Below, one piece after another: positions 7,810-15,860 of a stretch of 27,253 bases of DNA. Below the pieces are notes generated by a model that made no database searches, was not told the origin of the DNA, and saw only the letters and a program-made list of their open reading frames with translations. Positions within the stretch are counted from its first letter, which is position 1. The number at the start of each line of letters is the position of its first letter. A program made the position numbers and the translations under genes. Source of the DNA: CAVSWN01 sp046728115 (lineage in GTDB: Bacteria > Acidobacteriota > Vicinamibacteria > Vicinamibacterales > CAVVIG01); the NCBI GenBank assembly GCA_046728115.1, contig JBKPDW010000090.1:1-27253 (forward strand). The letters are read 5' to 3'.

Positions 7810-8225
7810 TGATGTCCGCCGTGTTGCTTCGGATCGTTGCCGTCTTCGCGTTCCTACAATTCGTCGGACATGGGACCATGTTTGTAAAGGCCCGGCCAAC
7901 CCACGGGCCCGCCGAAGTAGCGGTCGTCCATGCGATGCGCTCGCAGGCATTTACGTTCGCGTGGGCGCCGCGCACTTACTGGGACATGTACTTCGGGTAC
8001 GGCCTCGAAGCCGCGTTCGTCTGCCTGGTCGAGGCGGTGTTGTTCTGGCAGCTCGCTGGCGCGCCGGCAGGAAGCGCCCCGCTCGTGCGATCGGTGGCGT
8101 GGCTCTTCGCTGCAGCGAACGTCGCGCATATCGTGATGCTCGTTCGCTACTTCGCGTTTCCCCTACCGATCGTGTTCGACAGCCTCATTGCGGCCGGACT
8201 GGTCGCCTCAGCGGTGATGGCCTGA
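7809..8225 (+). CDS. Small four-helix membrane protein (LIC_13387-like)
   Basis: 138 residues with four hydrophobic segments (about 4-22, 58-78, 88-112 and 118-137) and a conserved-looking polar stretch between the first two: HGPAEVAVVHAMRSQ, then TYWDMYFGYGLEAA. The pattern matches small membrane proteins often found beside SRPBCC genes; the function is unknown. ATG 7809 is chosen because GGGAGGAG at 7796-7803 is well placed and the start overlaps the DinB stop (TGATG). ATG 7812 is equally possible. This is the last gene of the operon. Confidence 0.8.
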   Translation: MMSAVLLRIVAVFAFLQFVGHGTMFVKARPTHGPAEVAVVHAMRSQAFTFAWAPRTYWDMYFGYGLEAAFVCLVEAVLFWQLAGAPAGSAPLVRSVAWLFAAANVAHIVMLVRYFAFPLPIVFDSLIAAGLVASAVMA

Positions 8226-8392
8226 GGGAACTCGCCGATTCTCAGCCAGGCGTTCGCGGCCTGGGTCGGATTGTCATCGGCGAGGGGTATCAAACGGTCG
8301 AGTTTTCGATGATTGAGCCCAGTAAGTATCTGCAAATTAAAGCGGTTAGCTCCCAAATCGCCGCGGACGTCGCCTACCTTATATATATGTGG

Positions 8393-8406
8393 CCCCGCGA
8401 GCGGGG
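8393..8406 (+). terminator. Short GC hairpin between converging genes
   Basis: CCCCG-CGAG-CGGGG-type hairpin (CCCCGC then GCGGGG with a tight loop) about 170 bases after the membrane protein stop and 36 bases before the converging SRPBCC remnant. No U-run follows, so termination is only suggested by its position. Confidence 0.3.
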
Positions 8407-8441
8407 AATCTGTCGCTCACAAAGAAGAAAGCTCGCGGCCT

Positions 8442-8690
8442 TCACTGCGTCTGCTCCGCCCGCGCTTTGAACATCTCGAGTAGGCCGCCCCAGCCGCCTG
8501 ACGAGTCGACGGTGGTCCGCATCGAGGCGCCGCCCGCGCCGTGACGCTCGAAGTGCCGATGCTCGAGATCGACGCGGGTTCGGCCCCCAGGCTCCGCCGT
8601 GAATCGGACGTCGACCTCGCTCGCTTTCGCGAGGTTGGGCTCGTAACCCCTGTGGTCCGCAAATATTGGGTCCGGGGAATTCTGAGCCGC
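8442..8690 (-). pseudogene. SRPBCC/AHSA1 C-terminal remnant
   Basis: The last 70-80 codons match a distinct SRPBCC type: YEPNLAKASEVDVRFTAE, GGRTRVDLEHRHFERHG, GASMRTTVDSSGGWGGLLEMF. The N-terminal half of the fold is not recognisable upstream; instead the sequence reaches the 5' end of a transposase gene at 8755 on the other strand. Loss through the transposon insertion or an associated deletion is the simplest reading. No start codon suits the remaining part, so it is unlikely to be expressed as a working protein. Confidence 0.7.
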
Positions 8691-8754
8691 TTCCAGTGAA
8701 CGATTTGGCGTGATCAGCATCTGGCAATGGTGTTCGCGTAAGATTCGCGACGTC

Positions 8755-9763
8755 ATGGCCCAGTCACGGCCTCGCATCCTTATTCGAATAATCCTTCGGG
8801 TCGGCACCGACGTCGTTTTGCTGGTAGCGTCGGCACTGCGGTCACGTGCCCAAGTGCGGCGGGGTTCTGTTCCTTCGAAAGCAATTGGCGTTGTACCTAG
8901 AACGGCAAGTAAAGCCGCACCGTGCGGATGATGCAGCTCGCATCACGCTCGTCGCCTTGTCGCGGATCGTCGAGTGGCGCCGTTTGCTGACCATCGTGAA
9001 GCCGGAGACGCTCATTCGTTGGCATCGAAAAGGCTTCCGGCTGTTCTGGCGCTGGAAATCACGGGCACCAGGGCGTCCGCCGATTCCCGCCGATCTGCGC
9101 GAGCTGATCGCGGCGATGGCGACGGCGAATCGCACATGGGGCGAGGAACGCATTGCCGCCGAGCTCCTCCTCAAGCTTGGGATTCGGATCTCGCCGCGAA
9201 CCGTTCGGCGGTACATGCCGTCGAGACCCACGCGCCGGACAAGGGAAACGCAGGCGTGGAGCACGTTCATCCGGAATCACGCCGAAGCCGTCCTCGCGTG
9301 CGACTTTTTCGTGGCCGTTACCGCCACGTTCCGGATGCTCTACGTTTTCGTGGTGATGGAGATCGGCACCCGACGAATCTTGCACTGCAACGTCACGGCG
9401 CACCCCACGGCCGAGTGGACCGCGCAGCAGCTTCGGATGATCATCCGGGGCTCCCAGGCGCATCGATTCGTGATTCACGATCGAGACACGATTTATTCGG
9501 AAGGTGTGGATCGGACCCTTGCGGCGATGGGTCTGACGGTCCTCAAGACGCCGGTGCGCGCGCCGACGGCAATCGCATTCTGTGAACGACTGGTCGGCAC
9601 GGTGCGGCGCGAGTGTTTGGACTTTGTGATCCCGTTGAACGAGAGACAGCTGCGCAGTGTTCTTCGTGAGTGGGTCGCTCATTACAATCGAGGCAGGCCC
9701 GTACTGTGCCACAAGCCGATCGACGTTCTTCAGGCCAGCTGTGATATAAGCTGCGCCTCGTGA
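8755..9763 (+). pseudogene. Integrase-core (rve) transposase, frameshifted and 3'-truncated
   Basis: The N-terminal frame from ATG 8755 gives RIILRVGTDVVLLVASALRS; near 8850 homology passes to the frame of 8846, giving LFLRKQLALYLERQVKPHRA, an HTH-like RTWGEERIAAELLLKLGI, and the rve catalytic domain. The acidic triad is visible: D in ACDFFVAV, D in VIHDRDT, E in CERLVGTVRRE. The normal ending after HYNRGRP is replaced by an unrelated tail (from about 9695) where the second element starts. Both the frameshift and the missing C-terminus suggest it is dead. The enzyme resembles IS3/IS481-like DDE transposases; no terminal repeats could be identified. Confidence 0.8.
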
Positions 9764-10818
9764 TCGACGCCGCCGCACTGCAGATCGTGTTAAGCGTGCT
9801 CACGGGCTGGCTCGACCGTCGCGAGCGCGAGGCGGTCGCGTACCTGGTCGAAGAGAATCGACTCCTGCGGCGTCAGCTTGGTGGCCGTCGCTTGCGTTTT
9901 ACGGACGACGATCGCCGGCGGCTGGCCACGCGCGCGTATCGGCTCGGCCGTGCGGCCGTGCGCGAAATCGCGACGATCGCCACGCCGGACACGTTGCTGC
10001 GGTGGCATCGTCAGTTGATCGCCCGGAAGTGGACGTACGCCAGGAAATCCCGACAGCCAGGTGTACTGCTCGAGATCCGTCAACTGGTCGTGCGCATGGC
10101 GACGGAAAATCCGACGTGGGGATACACGCGGATTCAGGGCGCGCTCTCGAATGTCGGCCATCGCGTGGGCCGTTCAACGATTCGCCGCATTCTGAAGGCG
10201 GCGGGTCTGCCGCCGGTCCCGCAGCGTCCGACGTCGTGGCAGACGTTCTTGAAGGCGCATTGGGGTGCCGTCGCTGGCGCGGATTTCTTCACAACGGAAG
10301 TGTGGACGTGGCGAGGCTTGGTCACGTTCTACACGGTGCTCGTCATCGACTTGGCCTCACGACGCGTCCAGATCCTCGGATCCACGCCGCATCCCGAGGC
10401 GCTCTTCATGGAGCAAGTCGTACGGACGCTGGCGATGGCCGAAGATACGATCGCGCCGGTCCCACACCTCCTCATCTGCGATCGGGACCGGAAGTGGAGC
10501 GCTGACGTGCGGCATCGACTCCACGAGACGGGCATCCGTGTCGTCCTCACACCCGAGCGCGCTCCCAATGCGAATGCTTACGCCGAACGGTTCGTGCGGT
10601 CGATCAAAGAAGAATGCCTGGACCGGCTGATTCCGCTCGGGGAGCGGCACTTCCGAACGGCCATCGCGGAGTACGTCGAGCACTACCACAGCGAACGGAA
10701 TCACCAGGGGCTTGAGAATCGTCTCATTTCGGGCCAGCCGGCCATTGCCATGACCGGTAGCGTGCGTCGTCGTCCGCGGCTCGGCGGACTCCTGAACTTC
10801 TATCAGCGAGCCGCGTGA
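9760..10818 (+). mobile_element. Integrase-core (rve) transposase, intact
   Basis: 352 residues from GTG 9760, overlapping the upstream transposase stop by four bases (GTGA). A helical N-terminus (REREAVAYLVEENRLLRRQL) and an HTH (NPTWGYTRIQGALSNVG) precede the rve DDE domain: D in GADFFTTE, D in LICDRDRKW, E in NAYAERFVRSIKEE, then HYHSERNHQGLEN, and a C-terminal RPRLGGLLNFYQRAA. All catalytic acids are present and the frame is open, so it could be active. It is related to, but clearly different from, the preceding transposase. The left end probably lies between 9695 and 9755 inside the first element. I found no matching inverted repeats or target duplication by eye. Confidence 0.85.
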
Positions 10819-11106
10819 TCCCTAGGTCGGCCGCGGAATGGAATAGTACGAGCTCAAGTCGCCGTCTCCAAAATGTCTCCAAGACCGCGGACGATTCAGG
10901 CGGTCTGTCGAGAACGGGGGAGCATCGCAAAAGCCGCCGTAACTCCTCTGGAACCGAACCTTTGGACCAAAAGTCGCGCGCCATCACGTGGTTAGAGAAA
11001 CGCGTCAAAAAAGGTTCGAGTCCCGCCTTCCCCGACCATCTTCAAAACTGCAGTCCACGCTACCGGCGCGATATGCGTGGTGTGCCAGCTTTAGCGGAAT
11101 GCTCCG
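10819..11106. other. Non-coding gap after the transposase
   Basis: About 290 bases with no supported gene. It contains a repeated GTCTCCAA (near 10862 and 10874) and, at 11013-11038, a stretch ending CGACCA that resembles a tRNA T-loop plus acceptor 3' end (GGTTCGAGTCC) without a pairing partner upstream. The right end of the transposon must lie here, but I could not fix it. Confidence 0.35.
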
Positions 11107-12684
11107 TCAGTGCGTCTGTTTCTCCGAATCGACCCTCGCTTTGATCGCCGCCTTACATCCCTGCAGCCACTCCTCGGTGGCCTTGTCGACTCCCTGCTGT
11201 TTGGCGTCCGGCCGCCAGAAATAGCCGCAGTCGAGTACATGGCCGGTATGGCTGATCGCTTCGTAATACATCATGTCGCCGGTGATCTCGATGACCATGA
11301 AATGGTGCTCAGAAAATCCGACCTCGTCGAAGTCGGACAGCTTGACTTTGTAGAGCTTACGGCCGCCGCCACCGGACACGAAGTAGCGCACGCCCTGCTG
11401 TGGCGCCACGCGTTCGTATAGATGCTCATGACCGACAAAGACGACGTTAACGTGATTGCGAATCAGCGCCGGCTCGAGCGCGGGCCGAATCGAATCGCGT
11501 GATTGGCTGGCATGGTCGCCCGAGGAATACAGCGGGTGATGGAAAAAGGCGATGCGCCATTTATCGCCGGCATCGGCAAATGCCTTGTCGAGCCACGCCA
11601 TCTGCTCCGGATCCGCCGGACGATTGCTGTTGAGCGCCACGAACCGCGCACTGCCAGCGTCAAACTGGTAGCGATCTGCGTCGTTCATGTTGAACGGTTT
11701 GTAATGCCGCTCATTGTCGCGGTCGTGATTGCCGAGCGTGGCGTAGAACGGCACCTTGGCGTCGAGTAGATCCTTGTACGGCAGCGCAAATTCGTCGGTG
11801 TAATCGTCGCCGTAGAGGTTGTCGCCGAGCATCAGAACGAAGGCAAACTTCCGCGCCTCCGTGTAATACCGGAACATCTCCGAGGCAATTTCCCTCTGCG
11901 CATCGTCGCCGGTGCCGCTGTCGCCAATCACGGCGAAGGTCAGTGCGCCGGAGAGGTTCGGAACGGCGAAGAGCGGCAGCGTAGCGTGCGGTGAGTGGCC
12001 CTCGACTTTGGCAACCGGGGCCTGACGCGGACTTTCGGGGAACGCGCTCGGCAAGAAGTCGATCACCAGATCAGCATCGGCGTCTCGCAGGATCAACGTG
12101 CGATCGTGGAACGCGTATTCGAGCGGTGCGGGGACGGCGGGCAGTGCCGTCAGGAGTTCCGGCGGCACCTTGGGCGCGCGGAAGCTGCTGTTCACCGCAA
12201 GCTCGTTGGCGTTTCCCTTCGGCTCGTCGTTTTGCTCCTGCAACTCCTGGCGAACGCCGTCGCGTCCGTTGCCTGAGAACGCTGCCGACAGCCGCTGCCG
12301 AATCGCCGTGGCCGATGCCTCTGAGAAAATGTCGCCCTGCTTGGCGGTCGGCCTGACGCGCCCCCGGATTTGCGCGGCGAGCGCGGTCTGTCGCGCTCGA
12401 ACCGCCGCCTCGGCGTCTGCAGGGTCGTCGCTCTTGGCCACCGATCCTGCGACCTTTGCCGCTGCCTCGCGTAGCGGCTTGGTTTGATCGAGGTAAGCGC
12501 GAACTTGACGATCGAAGGGATCGACCGTGCCGCCAGCCGGTGATTCGGGCTTGGACGCGTTGGTGCCCGATGTCGGCGTGCGCTCCGGAGTTTTCACGTC
12601 ACCAGGGGCCGGCGAACGATTGCACGCGACCAGACTGCAGAGGACTGACGCCGCGAGCAGCACCTGGGTTCGACAGCGAGTCAT
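11107..12684 (-). CDS. Lipoprotein metallophosphoesterase fused to an uncharacterised N-terminal domain
   Basis: 525 residues from ATG 12684; an upstream TTG would spoil the signal peptide. A lipoprotein signal ends in the lipobox LVAC (Cys 21), so it is exported and lipid-anchored. After a low-complexity Pro/Ser/Thr linker, residues about 55-225 form a region I associate with stand-alone Acidobacteriota lipoproteins (FDRQVRAYLDQTKPLREAAA, TAKQGDIFSEA, VPPELLTALPAVPAPLEYAF, DADLVIDFLP). The rest is a calcineurin-like phosphoesterase of the purple-acid-phosphatase kind: GDSGTGDD, LGDNLYGDDY, TLGNHDRD, FFHHPLYSSGDH, VGHEHLYER. All metal ligands appear present. The substrate is unknown; an extracytoplasmic phosphate ester is likely. 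Confidence 0.88.
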   Translation of the reverse strand: MTRCRTQVLLAASVLCSLVACNRSPAPGDVKTPERTPTSGTNASKPESPAGGTVDPFDRQVRAYLDQTKPLREAAAKVAGSVAKSDDPADAEAAVRARQTALAAQIRGRVRPTAKQGDIFSEASATAIRQRLSAAFSGNGRDGVRQELQEQNDEPKGNANELAVNSSFRAPKVPPELLTALPAVPAPLEYAFHDRTLILRDADADLVIDFLPSAFPESPRQAPVAKVEGHSPHATLPLFAVPNLSGALTFAVIGDSGTGDDAQREIASEMFRYYTEARKFAFVLMLGDNLYGDDYTDEFALPYKDLLDAKVPFYATLGNHDRDNERHYKPFNMNDADRYQFDAGSARFVALNSNRPADPEQMAWLDKAFADAGDKWRIAFFHHPLYSSGDHASQSRDSIRPALEPALIRNHVNVVFVGHEHLYERVAPQQGVRYFVSGGGGRKLYKVKLSDFDEVGFSEHHFMVIEITGDMMYYEAISHTGHVLDCGYFWRPDAKQQGVDKATEEWLQGCKAAIKARVDSEKQTH

Positions 12685-12813
12685 AGCGTTGTCGAGGTGC
12701 AAAATGTGGGCCCTGACTGCTGCGCGGCCGCAGCCGAGCTACGCGTCCAGCAGACGATTTGAACGACCCATATCGGATGGACGTGCTCAGCCTCGACCAT
12801 GTCGGAACCGGTC

Positions 12814-12906
12814 CTAGTGGTGATGCGCCGGCGCGTGCTGTATCAGCCATGAGATCGTAATGATTATGAAAGCCAGAAAGATCACCGCAGTAACGATCAG
12901 GCTCAT
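12814..12906 (-). CDS. Tiny single-pass membrane peptide with a His tail (30 aa)
   Basis: ATG 12906 to TAG 12814. The peptide is a two-residue start, one hydrophobic helix (LIVTAVIFLAFIIITISWLI) and a short tail ending in HAPAHHH. GAAAGAA lies a few bases upstream as a weak ribosome site. It lies just upstream of the lipoprotein gene (start 12684) on the same strand. Single-pass peptides of this kind occur as small subunits or leftovers of transport operons. The hydrophobic core is not explained by any gene on the other strand, but coding status is unproven. Confidence 0.4.
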   Translation of the reverse strand: MSLIVTAVIFLAFIIITISWLIQHAPAHHH

Positions 12907-13133
12907 TGGTGTGTTCTTTCGCAGCTTGATCCGACGCAGCCGCTTCCGAGATCCGCGGTCCAGTGTTCTCGCTCGGTGGTGGGCGGCTTGTGGTCCCCTT
13001 GCTGATGCGGTTCGCATCCTGACGCCGTGTCGCGAACGCTAAACAGGGGCACGGATGGAGTCATCGCGTTTTTAACAGAACGTCTTTTCAGCAGCTTGAA
13101 CGGCCCGATTCCAGCAACGAGTGGCTGCAAGTG

Positions 13134-13670
13134 CTACAGCTTCAAGAGCCGCTCACGAAGCGTGCGGGACTGAATCCGGCTGACCGGGAGCTTCTGTCCA
13201 TTGTTGAGAACCGCCACATGCCCGCCGGCTGGCATCATGCGAATCTTCCTAATGAAACCCACGTTTGCGAGCGTTCCGCGACCCAAGCGAATGAATCGCG
13301 CTGGATCAAGACGGAGCTCTAGATCTTTCAGACGATAGTTGATGGTGTATCGCTCCCCGGTCGTGCTCGTTAGATGCAGCAACTCGCAATCGGCGATGAT
13401 CGCAGCAATCTGACTCACCGGGATGATCAAAATCTCGTCTCGCTGACGAACGGGAATGCGCTCCAGGAAAACCGGTTTGGCTACCGATTCGTACGTAGCG
13501 ATCGCCGCGTCGATACGATTTCCTTGTTCTCGAACGAGCTCGCGCGAGTCGACAACGCCACGGACACGCTTTATCGGGACCATCTGAATTACCTGAAGGA
13601 TCTCGCGCCGGAGATGGGCCGAAACTTCCGCGTTGTTTACAGCGTGAAGTTCTGAACACTCCCCAGACAA
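13134..13670 (-). CDS. LytTR DNA-binding protein lacking a receiver domain
   Basis: The C-terminal 115 residues are a clear LytTR domain: LERIPVRQRDEILIIPVSQI, AAIIADCELLHLTSTTGERY, INYRLKDLELRLDPARFIRL, and SRIQSRTLRERLLKL. Proteins with this ending are normally response regulators of about 240 residues with an N-terminal receiver. Here only some 60 unrelated residues precede it and the frame starts with a TTG at 13670; no phospho-acceptor Asp region is present. Either the receiver was deleted or this is a stand-alone LytTR protein starting further in. It lies divergent to the arsR operon, with a 27-base palindrome in between. Confidence 0.65.
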   Translation of the reverse strand: MSGECSELHAVNNAEVSAHLRREILQVIQMVPIKRVRGVVDSRELVREQGNRIDAAIATYESVAKPVFLERIPVRQRDEILIIPVSQIAAIIADCELLHLTSTTGERYTINYRLKDLELRLDPARFIRLGRGTLANVGFIRKIRMMPAGGHVAVLNNGQKLPVSRIQSRTLRERLLKL

Positions 13671-13736
13671 AGCAACGGGACTGGACGGTCGGCCTGCCAG
13701 CGTGAATCGACCTGCTCGTGCCGGGGCGCCGTGTAG

Positions 13737-13763
13737 ACCAGATCAACTCGAAGTTGACCTGGT
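13737..13763. promoter_or_regulatory. 27-base imperfect palindrome, probable operator
   Basis: Arms ACCAG-A-TCAACT and AGTTGA-C-CTGGT surround a CGA centre, with a single mismatched position. It lies between the divergent LytTR gene and the arsR promoter, ending 19 bases before the TTGACA box. It differs from the operators at 5721 and 17030, so a different regulator is expected. Confidence 0.5.
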
Positions 13764-13782
13764 GACTGAACGGACGCTGAGG

Positions 13783-13826
13783 TTGACAGCCGCCGTCCCC
13801 GTGGATTCAAATCCGCACGAGCGGAT
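13783..13826 (+). promoter_or_regulatory. arsR promoter with an inverted repeat touching the start codon
   Basis: TTGACA (13783-13788), an 18-base spacer and TCAAAT (13807-13812) form a plausible promoter. An inverted repeat ATCCGC-ACGA-GCGGAT (13811-13826) covers the -10 and transcription start and ends directly at ATG 13827. Transcription would begin only about 7 bases before the ATG. ArsR binding here would block its own transcription. Confidence 0.6.
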
Positions 13827-14177
13827 ATGGTTGCGGTTCCGGTAAACCAGATCTTTCGTGCGGTTTCTGACCTACTGCGGCTCCGGATCCTTCATCTCCT
13901 GAAGCACGGCGAGGTCTGCGTGGGGGATCTCGTTTCCGTCCTCCGCGTTCCGCAGCCGACCGCCTCGCGGCATCTCGCATACCTGAAGCGCGCAGGACTC
14001 ATTACGGCTCGGAAGAACAGCTACTGGACGTTCTACAGACTTGCGCCGCCGCGGTCCGCATTTCACCAGAAGCTGTTCGAGTGTCTCGAGACCTGTTCGG
14101 GCGATGTGCCGGAATTGGCGAAGGATCAGGCGCGGATTGAAAGAATACGTGCCAACGGCGGGTGTTGTCCGCGCTGA
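13827..14177 (+). CDS. arsR: ArsR/SmtB-family metalloregulator
   Basis: 116 residues: FRAVSDLLRLRILHLLKHGE, then CVGDLVSVL and the recognition helix PQPTASRHLAYLKRAGLI, then a wing (SYWTFYRL). The classical alpha-3 ELCVCDL site of ArsR is reduced to one Cys (VCVGDL), but the C-terminus adds CLETC and a final GGCC, so an As(III)/Sb(III) site built from C-terminal cysteines is plausible, as in atypical ArsR types. It heads an operon with an aquaglyceroporin and a phosphoesterase, and an inverted repeat abuts its start codon. The arsenic role is inference from context and cysteine pattern. Confidence 0.82.
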   Translation: MVAVPVNQIFRAVSDLLRLRILHLLKHGEVCVGDLVSVLRVPQPTASRHLAYLKRAGLITARKNSYWTFYRLAPPRSAFHQKLFECLETCSGDVPELAKDQARIERIRANGGCCPR

Positions 14178-14234
14178 AAAATTTTTGTTCAACCAGACTC
14201 GCCTGTGCGAATTCGGTTACCTCACAGGAGTGAC

Positions 14235-14981
14235 ATGCAAACGCCCGATCGCGCGCGTCGATTCGTTGCGGAAACCGTTGGATCCGCACTGCTGCTTGCC
14301 GCGATTGTCGGCTCCGGCGTGATGGCCGAGCGTCTGGCTGGTGGCAATGTCGCGATCGCACTCCTCGCGAATACGCTCGCGACGGGCGCCGCCCTCGTCG
14401 CGCTCATCCTGACATTCGGCCCGGTGTCGGGGGCGCACTTCAATCCGGCCGTCACCATCGCTGACGCATCACAGGGCGGGATCCGGTGGAGTCTGGTTCC
14501 AGGCTACGTCGGCGCTCAGCTCGCTGGCGCTTGCATAGGAGTGCTTGCGGCACACGTCATGTTCGGCGAACGGCTGTTCATGGTGTCGCTGCGCGCACGC
14601 AATGGCCCGGCGCAGATGTTTAGCGAGTTCGTGGCCACGTTCGGACTGCTGGCAGTGATTTGGGGATGTTCGCGACGACGTTCAACGACGGTCCCGTTTG
14701 CTGTCGCCGCCTACATCACCTCGGCGTACCGGTTCACGGCCTCGACGTCATTCGCAAATCCGGCCGTGACCGTTGCTCGCAGTCTCACCGACACCTTCGC
14801 GGGCATTCGACCGGCCGACGCGCCCGGCTTCATTGCGGCGCAATTCCTTGGCGCGGCGGTCGCGACATTGCTATTCCGGTGGCTCGTACCAGCGTTACCG
14901 GAGACCGCGGGCGAAGTTATCGTGCCGCACGCTCAGACGCGCGTCACGATGCGAAGAAGTCCCGACAGGAGTCCGTCATGA
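14235..14981 (+). CDS. Aquaporin/aquaglyceroporin (MIP) channel of an ars-type operon
   Basis: 248 residues with six hydrophobic helices and both pore motifs: HFNPAVT (NPA at 70-72) and SFANPAVTVAR (NPA at 175-177). The Arg that normally follows the second NPA and lines the selectivity filter is replaced by Val, with Arg five residues on, which would widen the filter and suits uncharged As(OH)3 or glycerol. Similar channels replace arsenite pumps in some arsR-led operons and let arsenite leave the cell; that role is inferred here. ATG 14235 is set by AGGAG at 14226-14230; its TGA overlaps the next ATG. Some residues in the loop after helix 4 (CSRRRSTTVP) are unusually basic. Confidence 0.87.
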   Translation: MQTPDRARRFVAETVGSALLLAAIVGSGVMAERLAGGNVAIALLANTLATGAALVALILTFGPVSGAHFNPAVTIADASQGGIRWSLVPGYVGAQLAGACIGVLAAHVMFGERLFMVSLRARNGPAQMFSEFVATFGLLAVIWGCSRRRSTTVPFAVAAYITSAYRFTASTSFANPAVTVARSLTDTFAGIRPADAPGFIAAQFLGAAVATLLFRWLVPALPETAGEVIVPHAQTRVTMRRSPDRSPS

Positions 14982-15715
14982 AACTCGCGATCTTTAGCGA
15001 CATTCACGGCAATTCTCCAGCCCTCGAGGCGGTGTTGGCCGATATCAAATCGCATGACGTCGACGCCCTGTATTGCCTGGGGGATCTCGTCGGCTACGCG
15101 GCCTTTCCGAACGAAGTGGTCGATCGCATTCGACGCGAGCGCATCCCTACGATAATGGGCAATTATGACGAGGGTGTCGGGTTCGACCGGGACGAGTGCG
15201 GCTGCGCGTATCGCGAGCCCGATGAGAAGGCGCGTGGTGATCGATCACTCGCGTGGACGAAGGCACACACGACGCCGGAGAACAAGACGTTCCTGCAGAC
15301 TCTCCATCATGAACTGCGGTTTGAGGCGAATGGGAAACGCGTGCTGCTCGTGCACGGCAGCCCGCGCAGGATCAACGAGTATCTGTTCGAAGATCGTCCG
15401 CTCTCCAGCTTTGAACGGCTCGCCGCCTCCTCGAACGCGGATGCGATCGTCTACGGTCACACGCATAAACCGTATACGAAGTTCGTTAACGACGTGCTCT
15501 TCGTCAACGTTGGGTCGGTCGGGAAACCAAAGGATGGCGATTGGCGCGCGTGCTACGCGCTGCTGGAGCCGGGCGCGTCAGAGCCGGTCCGGTTCGTTCG
15601 CGTGGAGTACGACCTCAAGCAGGTCACCGACGCGATTCGGCGGAGCGATCTGCCACATGAATTCGCAGCGGATCTCGAAACAGGCGGTGCGCCACTCCGA
15701 TTCGTCGCGCACTGA
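14978..15715 (+). CDS. YfcE/MJ0936-type metallophosphoesterase
   Basis: 245 residues with the calcineurin-like metal motifs in order: SDIHGN (7-12), LGDLVGY near 40, MGNYDEG near 61, LLVHGSPR near 125 and YGHTHKPY near 155. It is cytoplasmic, with no signal peptide. The start overlaps the aquaporin stop (ATGA at 14978) and has its own AGGAG at 14967-14971, so the two are made together. Members hydrolyse phosphodiesters or phosphate esters in vitro, and physiological substrates are mostly unknown. Placement in an arsR operon raises the possibility that it acts on arsenate- or phosphate-ester metabolites; that is speculative. Confidence 0.87.
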   Translation: MKLAIFSDIHGNSPALEAVLADIKSHDVDALYCLGDLVGYAAFPNEVVDRIRRERIPTIMGNYDEGVGFDRDECGCAYREPDEKARGDRSLAWTKAHTTPENKTFLQTLHHELRFEANGKRVLLVHGSPRRINEYLFEDRPLSSFERLAASSNADAIVYGHTHKPYTKFVNDVLFVNVGSVGKPKDGDWRACYALLEPGASEPVRFVRVEYDLKQVTDAIRRSDLPHEFAADLETGGAPLRFVAH

Positions 15716-15752
15716 ATACGACAACCACGGAAGCTTCACGCTTTAATCGATC

Positions 15753-15860
15753 ATGACGCTCCAGGTACTGGTGATCGTTGTCCTAGCTGCGCTGCTTGTC
15801 GCCGGGTTAGTGTGGCTGATGCGCAAGGGACCTCCGCCTCCTCCACCTCCCGTCTCATGA
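15753..15860 (+). CDS. Small single-pass membrane protein with a proline tail (35 aa)
   Basis: ATG 15753 to TGA 15858. The peptide is one hydrophobic helix (VLVIVVLAALLVAGLVWLM) followed by RKG and seven consecutive prolines, VS. It starts 37 bases after the phosphoesterase stop on the same strand. The clean helix-basic-proline layout suggests a real small protein with a cytoplasmic proline tail; no function can be assigned. Confidence 0.45.
   Translation: MTLQVLVIVVLAALLVAGLVWLMRKGPPPPPPPVS

Noticed and set aside
8710..8931. Programmed frameshift in the first transposase, as in IS3 orfA/orfB
   Set aside because: The break near 8850 is in the N-terminal region rather than between HTH and catalytic domains, and no A-rich slippery site is present; decay is simpler.
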